A stretch of 64,000 bases of DNA from Halotalea alkalilenta (GTDB lineage: Bacteria > Pseudomonadota > Gammaproteobacteria > Pseudomonadales > Halomonadaceae). The position numbers and the translations under genes were made by a program. The notes beneath the pieces are model-generated. The model was not told the origin of the DNA, searched no databases, and was given only the letters and a program-made list of their open reading frames with translations. The stretch lies in assembly GCF_001648175.1 (NCBI RefSeq), contig NZ_CP015243.1, forward strand, positions 1,612,001-1,676,000. Reading direction: 5' to 3'. This document shows positions 44,839 to 53,030 of this stretch, one piece after another (the stretch's first letter is position 1; each line of letters begins with the position of its first letter).

Positions 44839-45453
44839 TCAGGCGAGACGCTGCGCGAAACGCGTGGCGAGAAAGTCGGTCGCGAGCTGCACACCCTGCT
44901 GGGTGATGGTGTGGGCGACGCCGGGCAGCCGATGGCTCTCGACCTCGACGCCAAGCCCACCAAGCCGCTCGGCGGCGCGCTGGCTCTCGATCGCGGGAAT
45001 CACCGGGTCGGCCTCGCCGTGGACCAGCAGCAGCGAGGTCGAAAGCGCCGGAGCGAGCGGTTCGGGCGTCGCCAGCCGTCCGGCGAATGCGACCACCGCG
45101 CCGACTGGCCAGCGCCCGGAGGCGATGGCATCCAGCGCCATGATCGACCCTTGGGAGAAACCGATCAGCGCGACCTGGTCGAGCCGTGAGGCGAAACCGT
45201 GGGACTCGATCAGCTCACCCACCACCCGGTCGAAGTCGTCGCGCGCTCGTTCGACCCGCAGTGAACGGTCGCGCTCGGTGACGCCGTCGAGGCTGAACCA
45301 TTGATATCCCGGGCCGTGGCCGAACGGCTGCGGTGCGTTCGGACTTTCGCTGGCGGTATCCGGCAGCGCCCGGGCGAGCAGCTCACCGAAGGGGGCGAGA
45401 TCGCGCCCGTCGCTGCCGACGCCGTGCAGGCAGATGATCAGTCGTTGGCTCAT
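44839..45453 (-). CDS. Carboxylesterase/phospholipase family hydrolase (MhqD-like)
   Basis: 204 aa alpha/beta hydrolase with Ser100 (IGFSQGSIMALD), Asp149 (HGEADPVIP) and His181 (GVAHTI). Same family as bacterial carboxylesterase YpfH and B. subtilis MhqD. ATG 45453 overlaps the end of the glutathionyl-hydroquinone reductase gene by 4 bp. In this operon it may hydrolyse ring-cleavage or conjugate products of quinone detoxification. Confidence 0.9.
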   Translation of the reverse strand: MSQRLIICLHGVGSDGRDLAPFGELLARALPDTASESPNAPQPFGHGPGYQWFSLDGVTERDRSLRVERARDDFDRVVGELIESHGFASRLDQVALIGFSQGSIMALDAIASGRWPVGAVVAFAGRLATPEPLAPALSTSLLLVHGEADPVIPAIESQRAAERLGGLGVEVESHRLPGVAHTITQQGVQLATDFLATRFAQRLA

Positions 45454-46409
45454 GTTCTCTCCCGGTTGGGTTCGATGAAGTCGAGTTCGGGTCCAAGCGG
45501 CACGATGCCGTTGGGGTTGAGCGCCTTGATCGAATAGTAGCCGCGCTTGATATGGTCGATGTCGACGGTCTCGCTGACGCCGGGCACCCGATAGACCCGC
45601 TCGAGATAGGCGCTGAGCCTGGGATAGTCGGCAATCCGCCTGAGGTTGCACTTGAACAGGCCGTAATAGGCGGCGTCGAAGCGCACCAGGGTGACGAAGA
45701 GGCGCACATCGCTCTCGGTCAGCCGCTCGCCGAACAAAAACGCAGGCGTATCCGCCAGTTTGGACTCGATGGTGTCGAGGGCAGCGAACACGCCGGCGCA
45801 GGCCTCTTCATAGGCGCCCTGGGTGGTGGCGAAGCCGGCACGGTAGACACCGTTGTTGAACCGCGGATAGAGCCAGTCGTTGAACTCATCGATACGCTTG
45901 CGCAGTGCTTGCGGATAGAGGTCGAGACTGTCGTCCGCGAGGGCGCCGAAGCCATCGTTGAGCATCCGCAGGATGTCGCTGGATTCGTTGTTGACGATCG
46001 TCTGGCGCTGCTTGTCCCACAGCACCGGGACCGTCGCGCGTCCGGTGTAGCGGGCGTTGGCTCGAGTGTAGAGCGTATGCAGGTAGCTCGCGCCGTTAAC
46101 CGGGTCAGGGGAGGCGAAGTGCCAGCCCTGGTCGGTCAGTTCGGGTTCGACGATGGTCACCGGCAGGATCGCCTCGAGCCCCTTGAGCTTGCGCGCGATC
46201 AAGGTCCGCGATGCCCAAGGGCAGATCAGCGCGGCATAGAGATGGTAGCGCCCCGGCTCGGCGGTGAAACCGCCCTCTCCGGTGGGGCCAGGCGCGCCGT
46301 CCGGGGTGATCCAATGGCGAAAGCCTGAGACCTGGCGGACGAAGCCACCTTTCTCGTCGGTGGCTTGGACCGGATGCCAGTCCCGGGTCCACTTTCCATC
46401 CACTAGCAT
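45450..46409 (-). CDS. Glutathionyl-hydroquinone reductase (YqjG/PcpF family)
   Basis: 319 aa omega-like GST family with the catalytic Cys63 in YAALICPWASRTLIARKLKG, TVPVLWDKQRQTIVNNESSD (glutathione site) and the C-terminal helical domain (FGERLTESDVRLFVTLVRFD). It reduces glutathionyl-hydroquinones back to hydroquinones. ATG 46409 has AGGAG 7 nt upstream; ATG 46415 is too close to it. Overlaps the hydrolase gene downstream and follows the VOC gene by about 40 bp. Confidence 0.92.
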   Translation of the reverse strand: MLVDGKWTRDWHPVQATDEKGGFVRQVSGFRHWITPDGAPGPTGEGGFTAEPGRYHLYAALICPWASRTLIARKLKGLEAILPVTIVEPELTDQGWHFASPDPVNGASYLHTLYTRANARYTGRATVPVLWDKQRQTIVNNESSDILRMLNDGFGALADDSLDLYPQALRKRIDEFNDWLYPRFNNGVYRAGFATTQGAYEEACAGVFAALDTIESKLADTPAFLFGERLTESDVRLFVTLVRFDAAYYGLFKCNLRRIADYPRLSAYLERVYRVPGVSETVDIDHIKRGYYSIKALNPNGIVPLGPELDFIEPNRERT

Positions 46410-46450
46410 GTCCATTCTCCTCTGGGCTGAGCCTGGCCTCTCTGGGCGGT

Positions 46451-47257
46451 TCAGCGGCTGTTCGTGACCAGGGCGATCTCGTTGCCCCACGGGTCGAGCA
46501 GGGTCTGCTTGGGCGCGAGCCGCTCCAGCGCCGCAGGCGTTGCGGCCAGCACGATCTCACTGAGGCCGGTCGATGGCTGCGTGCGGCTCGGTGCGCCGCG
46601 GCTGTTCCAGACGTTGGTGGCGATATGGTGATGGTAGCCGCCGGTCGAGAAGAAGCTGCCTCCCGGATAGCGGCAGGTCAGGTCGAAGCCCATCCGCTGG
46701 ATGTAGAAATCCTCGGCGGCGGCGATCTCGCCGACCTGGAGATGGACATGGCCGACGATGGTGCCGATCGGAGCGCCGCGCCATTCGCCGGTGGCGCTGG
46801 CGAGCAGGCCTTCCAGATCGAGCGCTTCTGTCGTCATCTCCACCAGGCCGTCTTTCCAATGCCAGCTCGAGCGCGGCCGGTCGGTGTAGATCTCGATGCC
46901 ATTGCCTTCCGGGTCCTGCAGGTAGATCGCTTCGCTGACCAAGTGGTCGGACGCGCCGCTCACCGCTATGCGCTGATCGACCGCGCGCTGGGCCCAGGCA
47001 CCAAGGTCGGCCCGGTTCGGCAGCAGGAAGGCGGTATGGAACAGCCCCGCTTCGCGTGGTGACCAGCGCCGCGCCGCACGATCCTCGCGCAGGTGCAGCA
47101 GTGTTCGGTCTCCGGCACCGAGCCAGTGCTCGGTGCCATCGCCCTTCAGAAGCTCGAGTCCGACCATCTGCTGGTAATACTCACTGACCTTGTCGAGGTC
47201 GTTGACCACCAGCGTGACTCGTTCGATTGCAAGAGGCGCTTGGGATACATCGCTCAT
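46451..47257 (-). CDS. VOC-family dioxygenase (CatE/MhqO-like)
   Basis: 268 aa with two vicinal-oxygen-chelate modules: IERVTLVVNDLDKVSEYYQQ and IGTIVGHVHLQVGEIAAAED. Probable metal ligands are His in LLHLRE or FHTAF, His in VGHVHL and Glu in EIVLA. The closest architecture I know is Bacillus CatE/MhqO, which open catechol or hydroquinone rings. Between DoxX and glutathionyl-hydroquinone reductase genes in one operon. Confidence 0.9.
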   Translation of the reverse strand: MSDVSQAPLAIERVTLVVNDLDKVSEYYQQMVGLELLKGDGTEHWLGAGDRTLLHLREDRAARRWSPREAGLFHTAFLLPNRADLGAWAQRAVDQRIAVSGASDHLVSEAIYLQDPEGNGIEIYTDRPRSSWHWKDGLVEMTTEALDLEGLLASATGEWRGAPIGTIVGHVHLQVGEIAAAEDFYIQRMGFDLTCRYPGGSFFSTGGYHHHIATNVWNSRGAPSRTQPSTGLSEIVLAATPAALERLAPKQTLLDPWGNEIALVTNSR

Positions 47258-47288
47258 CGTTTCTCTCCAGGGTCAGTGTTCGGGGGTA

Positions 47289-47702
47289 TTAGCGTGCTTT
47301 GCCGAACGGAGTGGGGCGCAGCGCGTGGGCACCATCGCCGGCCAGGGCCACAGCGAGCAGACCAATGATCCACAGTGCGGGGAATTCCCAGCCGCCGCCC
47401 GTATTGGTGAAGAAAAAGCCTGCCGCGCCGTGGACGGTGAAGATCGACCCGAGCAGTACCGGGATCACCGCCAGCGCGGCGAGACGCGGCCAGATGCCGA
47501 GGATCAGTGCCAGGGCGCCTGCGATCTCCCACACGATGGTGACGTAGGCGAGCGACGCGGGCAGGCCCAGCGAGGCGAAGTAGCCAGCGGTGCCGGCCGG
47601 GGTGAAGACGAACAGCTTGAGTCCGGCGTGGGCCAGGAACAGGATGCCGAGCGCCAAGCGAAGCAGCAGCACGGCATAGGGGGCAGTGCGTGAGTCGATC
47701 AT
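47289..47702 (-). CDS. DoxX-family membrane protein (MhqP-like)
   Basis: 137 aa, four hydrophobic helices: YAVLLLRLALGILFLAHAGL, LAYVTIVWEIAGALALILGI, LAALAVIPVLLGSIFTVHG and WIIGLLAVALAG. Matches DoxX, the family of MhqP in Bacillus. ATG 47702 after GAGGACACTAAA. First gene of the five-gene quinone operon; a LysR-type palindrome sits about 100 bp upstream. Confidence 0.9.
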   Translation of the reverse strand: MIDSRTAPYAVLLLRLALGILFLAHAGLKLFVFTPAGTAGYFASLGLPASLAYVTIVWEIAGALALILGIWPRLAALAVIPVLLGSIFTVHGAAGFFFTNTGGGWEFPALWIIGLLAVALAGDGAHALRPTPFGKAR

Positions 47703-47803
47703 TTTAGTGTCCTCGATGAAGTATGGGGTGGCGATGCGCCGCCTCATCGAGGACAAGATTGTTCCTTTTCTTTTTGTGACGCTATCCGTTGCATTGGAAG
47801 ATT

Positions 47804-47826
47804 ATAATTTCTGATATAGAAATTAT
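47804..47826. promoter_or_regulatory. Palindrome upstream of doxX, probable LysR site
   Basis: ATAATTTC-TGATATA-GAAATTAT: exact 8-bp arms, including the T-N11-A core typical of LysR-type binding sites. It lies between the 3' end of the LysR gene (47830) and the doxX start (47702), so it would act on the operon and not on the regulator gene itself. Confidence 0.65.
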
Positions 47827-47829
47827 TCG

Positions 47830-48738
47830 CTACCAGCCGCGATCCCACGCGGGGGGATCGGGAAAGCGTTCGACCAGGAAGTCGATCAGCACCCGTACCT
47901 TCGAGGCCAAGTGGCGGCCCGGCGGATAGAGCGCGAAGATGCCATGCGGTGGGCCTTCGTGCTCGGCGAGCAGCGGCGTCACCCGATGATCACGCAGCGC
48001 TGCCCCGGCGATGAAGCTCGGCACCCTGGCGATACCGAGGCCATATTCGGCCGCACGCAGGCTCGCTTCGGCGTTGGAGAAACGCAGCCGGCCTTTGACC
48101 GCCACCGTCAGTGGTGCGCCGTCGAGACGGAAGCGCCAGGCGTAGGGATCGCGAAAGTTGGTGTCGATGATGCAGTCGTGATCGGTCAGCTCGGCAGGCA
48201 TCACAGGCGTGCCGTGGGTCTTGAGATAGTCCGGGGAAGCCACCACCACCACGCGTGCGGTGCAGAGTCGGCGTGCGATCAGGCTGCTGTCCGCCGGGGT
48301 ACCGATCCGCAGCGTTGCGTCGAAGCCTTCGTCCACCAGGCTGACCACGCGGTCGGAGAAGTTCACCTCGAGCTGGATCTCGGGATAGGTGAGGGCGAAC
48401 TCATTGAGCACCGAGGTGAGCTGAACCACCCCGAACGAGAGCGGGGCGGAGATTCTCAGCCTGCCGGAGGGCGTGGCCGCGGCGTTTTTCACCGAGGCGT
48501 CGAGGTCGTCGAATTCCTCGAGCAGCGCGCGAATCCGCTCGAAGTAGGCCTGGCCGACCTCGGTGGGGGAGAGCGCACGGGTGGTACGCTTGATCAGCTG
48601 CACGCCGAGCTCGCTTTCAAGCCGCGAGATCAGCTTCGACGCCTTGGCCGAGCTGATCCCGAGTCGTTCCGCTGCCTTGGAGAAGCTCCCGGTCTCGAGC
48701 ACGGCGACCAGCATCCGGTCGCACTCCAGTCGTTCCAT
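47830..48738 (-). CDS. LysR-family regulator of the doxX operon
   Basis: 302 aa DmlR/CrgA-type LysR protein: HTH MERLECDRMLVAVLETGSFS, LGISSAKASKLISRLESEL; effector domain GRLRISAPLSFGVVQ, DATLRIGTPADSSLI. It is transcribed toward doxX with 127 bp between them, and its own start is only 13 bp from the end of the LysE gene. It likely senses quinone or electrophile stress; LysR control of such genes is known in other proteobacteria. Confidence 0.88.
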   Translation of the reverse strand: MERLECDRMLVAVLETGSFSKAAERLGISSAKASKLISRLESELGVQLIKRTTRALSPTEVGQAYFERIRALLEEFDDLDASVKNAAATPSGRLRISAPLSFGVVQLTSVLNEFALTYPEIQLEVNFSDRVVSLVDEGFDATLRIGTPADSSLIARRLCTARVVVVASPDYLKTHGTPVMPAELTDHDCIIDTNFRDPYAWRFRLDGAPLTVAVKGRLRFSNAEASLRAAEYGLGIARVPSFIAGAALRDHRVTPLLAEHEGPPHGIFALYPPGRHLASKVRVLIDFLVERFPDPPAWDRGW

Positions 48739-48751
48739 CAGCGTGCTCCTC

Positions 48752-49384
48752 TCAGCGCCGTTCTTCGAGCGCCATGCGCACCGCGAGGCCCCCCAGTACG
48801 CCTGCCATCAGGTAGCGCTGGAACGCTTGCCAGCCCGGGCGCGCGGCGAGAAAACCCGCGATCGATCCCGCCAGCAGTACGATCAGCGCATTGACCGTGA
48901 GACTGACCGCGATCTGCACGCCGCCGAGCGCGAGCGATTGCGCCAGCACGCTGCCGTGGGCCGGGGTGATGAACTGGGGCAGCAAGGCGAGATACAGCAC
49001 CGCCACCTTCGGATTCAGCAGGTTGGTCAAAAGCCCCATGATGAAAAGCCGGGCGGGACGCTCGCGAGGAAGCTCGACCACCTCGAACGGCGAACGTCCA
49101 CGCGGACCGAGCGCCTGGTAGGCGAGATAGAGCAAGTAGAGCGCACCGCCGATGCGCAGCACGTCATAGGCGTAAGGGACGGCGAACAGCAGTGCGGTGA
49201 GCCCGAGTACCGCGCTGAGCAGGTAGAAAGCGAAACCCAATGCCACGCCGCCGAGTGATATCAGGCCCGCGCGGCGGCCTTGGCAGATCGATCGGGATAT
49301 CAGGTAGATCATGTTCGGTCCTGGCGTCAGGACCATTCCCAGCGCGATCAGAGTGAAGGTGAACAGCATGGTGGGATCCGGCAT
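48752..49384 (-). CDS. LysE/RhtB-family amino-acid exporter
   Basis: 210 aa, about six membrane segments. The N-terminal GMVLTPGPNMIYLISRSICQ is the family signature, and LLTNLLNPKVAVLYLALLPQ marks the central loop. It exports amino acids such as homoserine, threonine or lysine. It precedes the LysR gene at 47830 by 13 bp and may be co-transcribed with it. Confidence 0.92.
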   Translation of the reverse strand: MPDPTMLFTFTLIALGMVLTPGPNMIYLISRSICQGRRAGLISLGGVALGFAFYLLSAVLGLTALLFAVPYAYDVLRIGGALYLLYLAYQALGPRGRSPFEVVELPRERPARLFIMGLLTNLLNPKVAVLYLALLPQFITPAHGSVLAQSLALGGVQIAVSLTVNALIVLLAGSIAGFLAARPGWQAFQRYLMAGVLGGLAVRMALEERR

Positions 49385-49579
49385 GTCGGCATCTCGGCGC
49401 GAAGGGGGAGGGCTTCGACTGTATCAGCAGTCGCGACGCCAAGGCAGGGGGCTCGAACGCGGATTCCGCGCTTTCGTTCCAGCTAAAGATTCCGCCGCAT
49501 CCGACTAGTCAGCCTGACCAGGAGTTTGTTAGATTGGCCCTGACTCGCCTGCACCGGGCGAGCTGACCGGATTCATTTC

Positions 49580-49729
49580 CATGACCACTCACGCGCAGCT
49601 CGATCTTGCCAATACATCGTCGTTCATCGTCGGTGTGGTGCGCTGCGCGGCGAATCCTCCCCCCGTTTCATCCGTCGCGCCTCCCGGCGTGATTGCCGTC
49701 GCGCCGCCGTGCGCGATCGTGCTGGGCTG
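49580..49729 (+). CDS. Small ORF, possible leader peptide
   Basis: A 49-codon frame ATG 49580 to TGA 49729 rich in Val (8), Ala (8) and Pro (7), with PPP and two PP clusters, lies in the 460-bp gap upstream of the EamA exporter gene. No strong ribosome site. CTCCCGC (about 49750) and GCGGGAG (about 49810) downstream could form an alternate stem. This would suit a translational attenuator of the exporter, but chance is not excluded. Apart from it the gap 49385-49846 holds nothing recognisable. Confidence 0.3.
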
Positions 49730-49846
49730 ATTCTCTCGCCCGTTCAAACGCTCCCGCTGTTCGCCAGTCTCGCCATCAAGGCTTGGACCGCGTCGCGCCC
49801 ATGAGGGCTGCGGGAGTTCGTTCGATCATTGACGGATGAACCGATC

Positions 49847-50722
49847 ATGACTGCTTCTTCTTTCTCTCGCTCGGCGTGGGCCGCTCGCGGTGCCATGGTG
49901 TTGTTCGTGCTGCTGTGGGGCAGTGCGGCGATCTTCACTCACTGGGGGCTCGAGCACGCCTCCGCGCTGGTGCTACTGATTCTGCGCTTCGTTCTCGCAC
50001 TCTTCGCGCTTGGCCTGATGTGCCTCAAACGGCGTGCCTGGCTGCCGCCCAAGGGCCTGCGACTGCGCGTTGCGATCGTCGGTGCGATGCTGGTCGGCGG
50101 CTACTCTATCTGTTACTTCCAGGCGATGGCCGAAGGGGTCACCCCTGGTGTGCTCGCCACCCTGCTCGGGGTGCAGCCGATCCTCACCCTGCTGGCGATG
50201 GAGCGTCGATTCTCCCCGCGGCGGCTGGGTGGGCTGCTGGTAGCGTTTGGCGGTCTTGCGCTGGTGGTGCTGGGAGGGACGAGCGAGGCGAGACTGCCGT
50301 GGACCGGCACGCTGTTCGCCTTCGGTGCGCTGGGTTGCATGAGCCTTGGGGCGATCCTGCAAAAGGGCATCGATCTATCACCGCTCGAGGTGTTGCCGCT
50401 GCAGTACCTGGTCGGGCTGGCGCTCTGCCTGCTCGCGCTGCCGCTGCAGCCCGCGCGGCTCGAATTGACGCTCGGGTTCGTAGTGCCGCTGCTGTGGTTG
50501 GGGCTTGCGATCTCGGTAGCCGCGCAGCTCTTGTTCTACCGGATGATTCGCAGCGGCGATCTGGTCGACGTCACCAGCCTGTTCTACCTGGTGCCGGTGG
50601 TGACCGCGGCGCTCGACTACTGGCTGCTCGGCCACCCGCTCTCGGCTTCGAGCCTGGTGGGACTAGCGGCGATCCTGTGCGGGTTGATGCTGGTGTTCCG
50701 GCCCGGTCGGCAAGAGAGGTAG
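49847..50722 (+). CDS. EamA/DMT-family exporter (RhaT-like), first
   Basis: 291 aa, ten hydrophobic segments in two EamA repeats (VLFVLLWGSAAIFTHWGLEH; LYQ-type second half with SLFYLVPVVTAALDYWLLG). Proteins of this type export amino acids or metabolites. ATG 49847 is preferred over the TTG at 49829. Divergent from the LysE exporter gene, convergent with the YebC gene. Confidence 0.88.
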   Translation: MTASSFSRSAWAARGAMVLFVLLWGSAAIFTHWGLEHASALVLLILRFVLALFALGLMCLKRRAWLPPKGLRLRVAIVGAMLVGGYSICYFQAMAEGVTPGVLATLLGVQPILTLLAMERRFSPRRLGGLLVAFGGLALVVLGGTSEARLPWTGTLFAFGALGCMSLGAILQKGIDLSPLEVLPLQYLVGLALCLLALPLQPARLELTLGFVVPLLWLGLAISVAAQLLFYRMIRSGDLVDVTSLFYLVPVVTAALDYWLLGHPLSASSLVGLAAILCGLMLVFRPGRQER

Positions 50723-50739
50723 GAGATTGAAAAGAAAAT

Positions 50740-50762
50740 GCCCCCGCGTGTGATGCGGGGGC
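50740..50762 (-). terminator. Rho-independent terminator of the yebC-like gene
   Basis: Perfect 8-bp stem GCCCCCGC (50740-50747) / GCGGGGGC (50755-50762) with a 7-nt loop. On the minus strand it is followed by ATTTTCTTTTC, giving a good terminator for the gene at 50851. On the plus strand the tail is TTATG, so it may also slow transcripts from the EamA gene. Confidence 0.8.
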
Positions 50763-50850
50763 TTATGCGTTGCGCTCGCCAGCGGGTGATCTTCAGGCCG
50801 TCGCCGCCCTCATCGGTCGTGCCGGCGGTGGTAGGGCGAAGCCACCGGGA

Positions 50851-51567
50851 TCAAATCTCTGCGTTGTGATAGACGTTCTGGACGTCGTCGAGGTCGTTGA
50901 GCATGTCGAGCAGTTTTTCGAACATCGCCACGTCGTCGCCTTCGATCCTGGTGGTGGTCTGCGGCACGAACTGGATCTCCTCGACCTCGAAGTCGAGCTC
51001 GCCGAAGGCGTCGGTCAACGCCTGCTTCGCCTTGAAGAACTCGGTGGTCGGTGCGAATACGGTGATCCGGCCGTCCTCCTCCTCGATGTCGGTGACGTCG
51101 ACATCGGCCATCATCAAGGCTTCGAGCACTGCCTCCTCTTCATGGCCATTGAAGGCGAAGATCGCGCAGTGGTCGAACATGTGGCTGACCGTGCCCTGGG
51201 TGCCAAGCTTGCTCTTGGTCTTGGTGAAGCAGCCGCGCACGTCGCCGAAGGTGCGGTTCGGATTGTCGGTCAGGCACTCGACGATCACCATGCAGTTGCC
51301 TGGGCCGAAGCCTTCGTAGCGCGCTGGGGAGAAGTCCTCGCCGCCGGCGCCCTTGGCTTTGTCGATCGCCTTTTCGATCACGTGCGACGGAACCTGATCC
51401 TTCTTCGCTCGATCGATCAGGCTGCGCAGCGACAGATTGCCGGCCGGATCGACGCCCCCTTGCTTGGCGCAGACGTAGATCTCGCGACCGTACTTGCTAT
51501 AGACCTTGGTCTTCGCCGCGGCCGTCTTGGCCATCGATTCCTTACGGTTCTGGAAAGCCCTTCCCAT
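50851..51567 (-). CDS. YebC/PmpR-family regulator, YeeN-like
   Basis: 238 aa. [20 protein letters not shown] and [20 protein letters not shown] mark the YebC fold. The N-terminus lacks the usual GHSKWANI form and instead resembles E. coli YeeN ([12 protein letters not shown]). Bacterial YebC proteins help ribosomes through polyproline stretches or act as DNA-binding regulators. ATG 51567 used; the TTG at 51591 is not needed. Confidence 0.88.
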   Translation of the reverse strand: MGRAFQNRKESMAKTAAAKTKVYSKYGREIYVCAKQGGVDPAGNLSLRSLIDRAKKDQVPSHVIEKAIDKAKGAGGEDFSPARYEGFGPGNCMVIVECLTDNPNRTFGDVRGCFTKTKSKLGTQGTVSHMFDHCAIFAFNGHEEEAVLEALMMADVDVTDIEEEDGRITVFAPTTEFFKAKQALTDAFGELDFEVEEIQFVPQTTTRIEGDDVAMFEKLLDMLNDLDDVQNVYHNAEI

Positions 51568-51800
51568 GTCATCGTCCCAAGAGATTGTCAACGAGGGGCG
51601 ATTCTACTCGACCCTGCGTGGCGGTGGCAGGCCCTATCGCATCACGCTTGCTCGCGCGCGCAGGGCCCATAAGACGATCTTCGCCACGCCTGCACTCATT
51701 TGACTTTCATATGAAGCGGATAGCGAGCTTGCAATGCCACGCCGCGACGCTGGCGGCTATGCTTTGGTTACCGACCGACGGCTCAGGAGATGAGAGCACC

Positions 51801-52334
51801 ATGTCCGAAGGCAACCACGGAGCACCCAACGGCGGCGCGGATATCGATCAAGCGGCGATAGAGCTTGCGAGCCAAGTGTTCGACGCCGCCCGGCGCGGTG
51901 ACGTCGAGCGGCTGAAAGCCTGGTTCGCGCAGGGGCTGCCGCCCAACCTGAGCAACCAGAAGGGCGACAGCCTCTTGATGCTGGCGAGCTACCACGGTCA
52001 GCTCGAAGCGGTGAAGCTGCTGCTCGAACGGGGAGCCGATCCGGACCGGCACAACGACAATGGCCAGAATCCTCTCGCCGGGGCTGCGTTCAAGGGCAAT
52101 CGAGCGATGGCCGAGCTGCTGCTCGATGCCGGCGCCGGGGTCGACGCCGCTGCGCCGGATGGCAAGACCGCGCTGATGTTCGCGGCGATGTTCGACCATC
52201 TCGACCTCGTCGAACTGCTGCTGGCCCGCGGCGCCGATCCTTCGGCGCGTGAGTCCCGCGGCATGACCGCCGGTGAGCTCGCCCGTGCGATGGGTGCGGC
52301 GAACGCCGCGGCTCGGTTGGATGTCCCAGTGTGA
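51801..52334 (+). CDS. Ankyrin-repeat protein
   Basis: 177 aa, four ankyrin repeats (GDSLLMLASYHGQLEAVKLL; NGQNPLAGAAFKGNRAMAEL; GKTALMFAAMFDHLDLVELL). Start at ATG 51801 because AGGAGAT lies 10 nt upstream; the frame extends to ATG 51711 with MKRIASLQCHAATLAAML, which looks a little like a signal peptide, so a secreted form cannot be excluded. Small ankyrin proteins near oxidative-stress genes are known in Pseudomonas (AnkB); the partner here is unknown. Confidence 0.83.
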   Translation: MSEGNHGAPNGGADIDQAAIELASQVFDAARRGDVERLKAWFAQGLPPNLSNQKGDSLLMLASYHGQLEAVKLLLERGADPDRHNDNGQNPLAGAAFKGNRAMAELLLDAGAGVDAAAPDGKTALMFAAMFDHLDLVELLLARGADPSARESRGMTAGELARAMGAANAAARLDVPV

Positions 52335-52368
52335 GGCCGGGGCGCAGCACTCCTCTGCGAGGGGTGAA

Positions 52369-52923
52369 ATGAGCCGATGCGATGAGCATGATTCCAGCGG
52401 CGAGACGCCTGAAGGGGCTGCGTGCTACGTCGTTCATCACCATGCCGCCAGCCATGATCACTTCGATCTGCGCCTGGAGCTCGACGGCGTGCTCAAGAGC
52501 TGGGCGCTACCCAAGGGACCGAGCCTGTCGCCGGGGGAGAAGCGCCTGGCGATCGAAGTCGCCGACCACGCGCTCGACTATGCCGGGTTCGAAGGCGTGA
52601 TCCCCACGGGCCGGTATGGCGCTGGCACGGTGATGCTGTGGGACCGTGGCCGCTGGTGGGCGACGCATCCACCGACGCCGGATCAGCTGGACATCGCGCT
52701 GCGTGGCGAGAAGCTTCACGGCGCCTGGACGCTCAAGCGGATGAGCGGCAAGCGCAATGCCGACGGCAAGCAGTGGCTGATGATTCGCCGGCACGGCGAC
52801 GATCAGGCGGTACTCGCGCCTGAGGATCGCAGCGTGCTCAGCGGTCGCAGCATGGACGAGATCGCCGAGCAGGGCGGGAAGAGGGCGCAGCCGGATCTCT
52901 TCACGGACGATGACAGGGCCTAG
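52369..52923 (+). CDS. Stand-alone LigD 3'-phosphoesterase domain protein
   Basis: 184 aa matching only the N-terminal PE domain of DNA ligase D: YVVHHHAASHDHFDLRLELD (metal-binding His residues), WALPKGPSLSPGEKRLAIEV, EGVIPTGRYGAGTVMLWDRG, WLMIRRHGD. In LigD this domain trims 3' phosphates and ribonucleotides at double-strand breaks during end joining. No ligase, polymerase or Ku gene is nearby. ATG 52369 follows GAGGGGTGAA, 35 bp after the ankyrin gene. Confidence 0.9.
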   Translation: MSRCDEHDSSGETPEGAACYVVHHHAASHDHFDLRLELDGVLKSWALPKGPSLSPGEKRLAIEVADHALDYAGFEGVIPTGRYGAGTVMLWDRGRWWATHPPTPDQLDIALRGEKLHGAWTLKRMSGKRNADGKQWLMIRRHGDDQAVLAPEDRSVLSGRSMDEIAEQGGKRAQPDLFTDDDRA

Positions 52924-53030
52924 CGGCGCTGGGGATCGGAGGTTGGCGTCAAGGCGTGGTTCGACTGCTGTCGTCCCTCGCCGGCTATCCGAGCATCCAG
53001 AGCGAGTGCAGCGAGTCGAGGGACACGAAC

